Below, one piece after another: positions 6,705-7,500 of a stretch of 7,500 nucleotides of DNA. The stretch is from Cyanothece sp. UBA12306 (GTDB taxonomy: Bacteria > Cyanobacteriota > Cyanobacteriia > Cyanobacteriales > Microcystaceae): assembly GCA_003448685.1 (NCBI GenBank), contig DLXW01000115.1:15887-23386 (forward strand), read 5' to 3'. How positions within the stretch are numbered: position 1 is the first letter of the stretch; every line of letters begins with the position of its first letter. The notes below the pieces were generated by a model that saw only the letters and a list, made by a program, of their open reading frames with translations, was not told the DNA's origin and ran no database searches. Position numbers and translations under genes: made by a program.

Positions 6705-7500
6705 ATGACTAACACTAAACAATCACCATCTAAAATTTCTGGCTTTGATAATTTACCAAAGATCATTAAATTTTTACTGTTTATGGGAATTGGTTTACTT
6801 TTACCCATATTATTTACATCCAGCCTTGAAATTTCTGGTGATAATTGGTTGACTACATTAGGGTTTCAACCAGATTATTTAGAACTCACTATCGCAGGGG
6901 TTTGGGGCGGGTTACTTTGCTCGTTTTTAGTCGAAAAAGATAAAGCATTAGAATTTCCCTCCTGGGCAAAAGACGAAAAAAAAGAGATCATCGGTTTAAA
7001 ACCAGGATTTATTGGGGATATGTTTGTGGGTATTGCCGGAGCCTTTATTGCTTACATTGCCTTCTTGCCAGAGAATACAAATCAAGAAGGTTGGATCTGG
7101 TTGGTTGGCATTGTTGGGGGTTTTGGTGGCGAATATTTACTGAAGGCTGCCCTACAACGGTTAGTTGATCAAATAAAAGAAGGAGAAATTATCAAGCAAG
7201 AGTGGGCTGAACTTAAAGATGTTGAAACCATCCAAGAATTAGCCTCACGTCAGATTGATTATGGACTTAATCCTGAAGAACTCAATGATTTAGTTATTCG
7301 GTTAGAAAATAGTTCCATAGACCCCCAACTTGACCCCGATATTAAAGAAGGAATCTTTGATAATGCCAGAAATGCCCGACGTTTAGCAACCCGTGTCAAG
7401 AATTACAGCGATCGCCTCTATCGAACCCTGCCTATTTTTGAAGCCCTAGTAACCAGTGAGCCAGAAAATGACCGTTACCTAGCTCAACTCGCCTGTGCCG
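6705..7500 (+). CDS. 5' part of a paralogous four-helix membrane protein (truncated by the window)
   Basis: The frame is open from ATG 6705 to the window end (265 codons plus one base). The protein is paralogous to the N-terminal part of the preceding gene product. Both have a basic N-terminus, four hydrophobic helices (here about 22-40, 60-77, 101-122 and 129-148), a shared EFP motif after helix 2, a glycine-rich helix 3 (GFIGDMFVGIAGAFIAY against GIIGDIITGVAGAIIAY) and a closing helical region with ARRLATRVKNYSDR and TLPIFEALV, matching ARRLGARVKAYSDR and TIPIFESLV. Residues 255-265 (NDRYLAQLACA) match the TPR-like start of the neighbour. What follows is outside the window, so the presence or type of a C-terminal enzyme domain is unknown. 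It uses more GC-ending codons (GCC, GGC) than the flotillin-like gene. It is probably co-transcribed with the gene before it. Confidence 0.9.
   Translation, partial: MTNTKQSPSKISGFDNLPKIIKFLLFMGIGLLLPILFTSSLEISGDNWLTTLGFQPDYLELTIAGVWGGLLCSFLVEKDKALEFPSWAKDEKKEIIGLKPGFIGDMFVGIAGAFIAYIAFLPENTNQEGWIWLVGIVGGFGGEYLLKAALQRLVDQIKEGEIIKQEWAELKDVETIQELASRQIDYGLNPEELNDLVIRLENSSIDPQLDPDIKEGIFDNARNARRLATRVKNYSDRLYRTLPIFEALVTSEPENDRYLAQLACA
7408..7415. repeat. HIP1 octamer GCGATCGC
   Basis: This second perfect HIP1 copy also encodes part of Ser-Asp-Arg (residues 235-237), at the position homologous to the copy in the preceding gene. Confidence 0.85.

Noticed and set aside
1..7500. CRISPR array, tRNA, rRNA or insertion sequence
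   Set aside because: I saw no regularly spaced direct repeats, no cloverleaf-like or rRNA-like stretches, and no transposase or terminal inverted repeats with target duplications.

Overview
The window looks like chromosomal DNA from a low-GC cyanobacterium. Two full copies of GCGATCGC, the HIP1 octamer abundant in many cyanobacterial genomes, lie inside genes, near-copies occur elsewhere, and coding is AT-rich. A unicellular genus of the Crocosphaera/Cyanothece/Microcystis kind would fit, but this is inference and the genus cannot be fixed from the window.

Layout, all on the + strand: (1) the last 51 codons of an unrecognised gene (2-157); (2) a 330-base gap (158-487) with several inverted repeats and a weak candidate promoter; (3) a 354-residue protein of unknown function (488-1552); (4) a 733-residue membrane-anchored flotillin/SPFH-like protein whose SPFH domain appears split by a coiled-coil insertion of about 235 residues (1621-3822); (5) a 908-residue membrane protein with four predicted membrane helices, a helical/TPR-like region, a GH24 (phage-type) lysozyme domain and a C39-like cysteine peptidase domain (3930-6656); (6) the first 265 codons of a paralogue sharing the same membrane-plus-helical N-terminal part (6705 to the window end).

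Gaps between genes 3 to 6 are 68, 107 and 48 bases and no clear terminator interrupts them, so they probably form one operon. Two start codons are better placed downstream of the longest open frame: ATG 1621 and ATG 3930 each follow a good Shine-Dalgarno sequence, whereas the upstream TTG codons do not.

The combination suggests a membrane-microdomain scaffold (the flotillin) working with a family of membrane proteins that carry exchangeable C-terminal effector domains, at least one of them a double hydrolase able in principle to cut peptidoglycan glycan and peptide bonds. I do not recognise it as a described system. Cell-wall remodelling, programmed lysis, interbacterial competition and phage defence are all possible, and the sequence does not choose between them.
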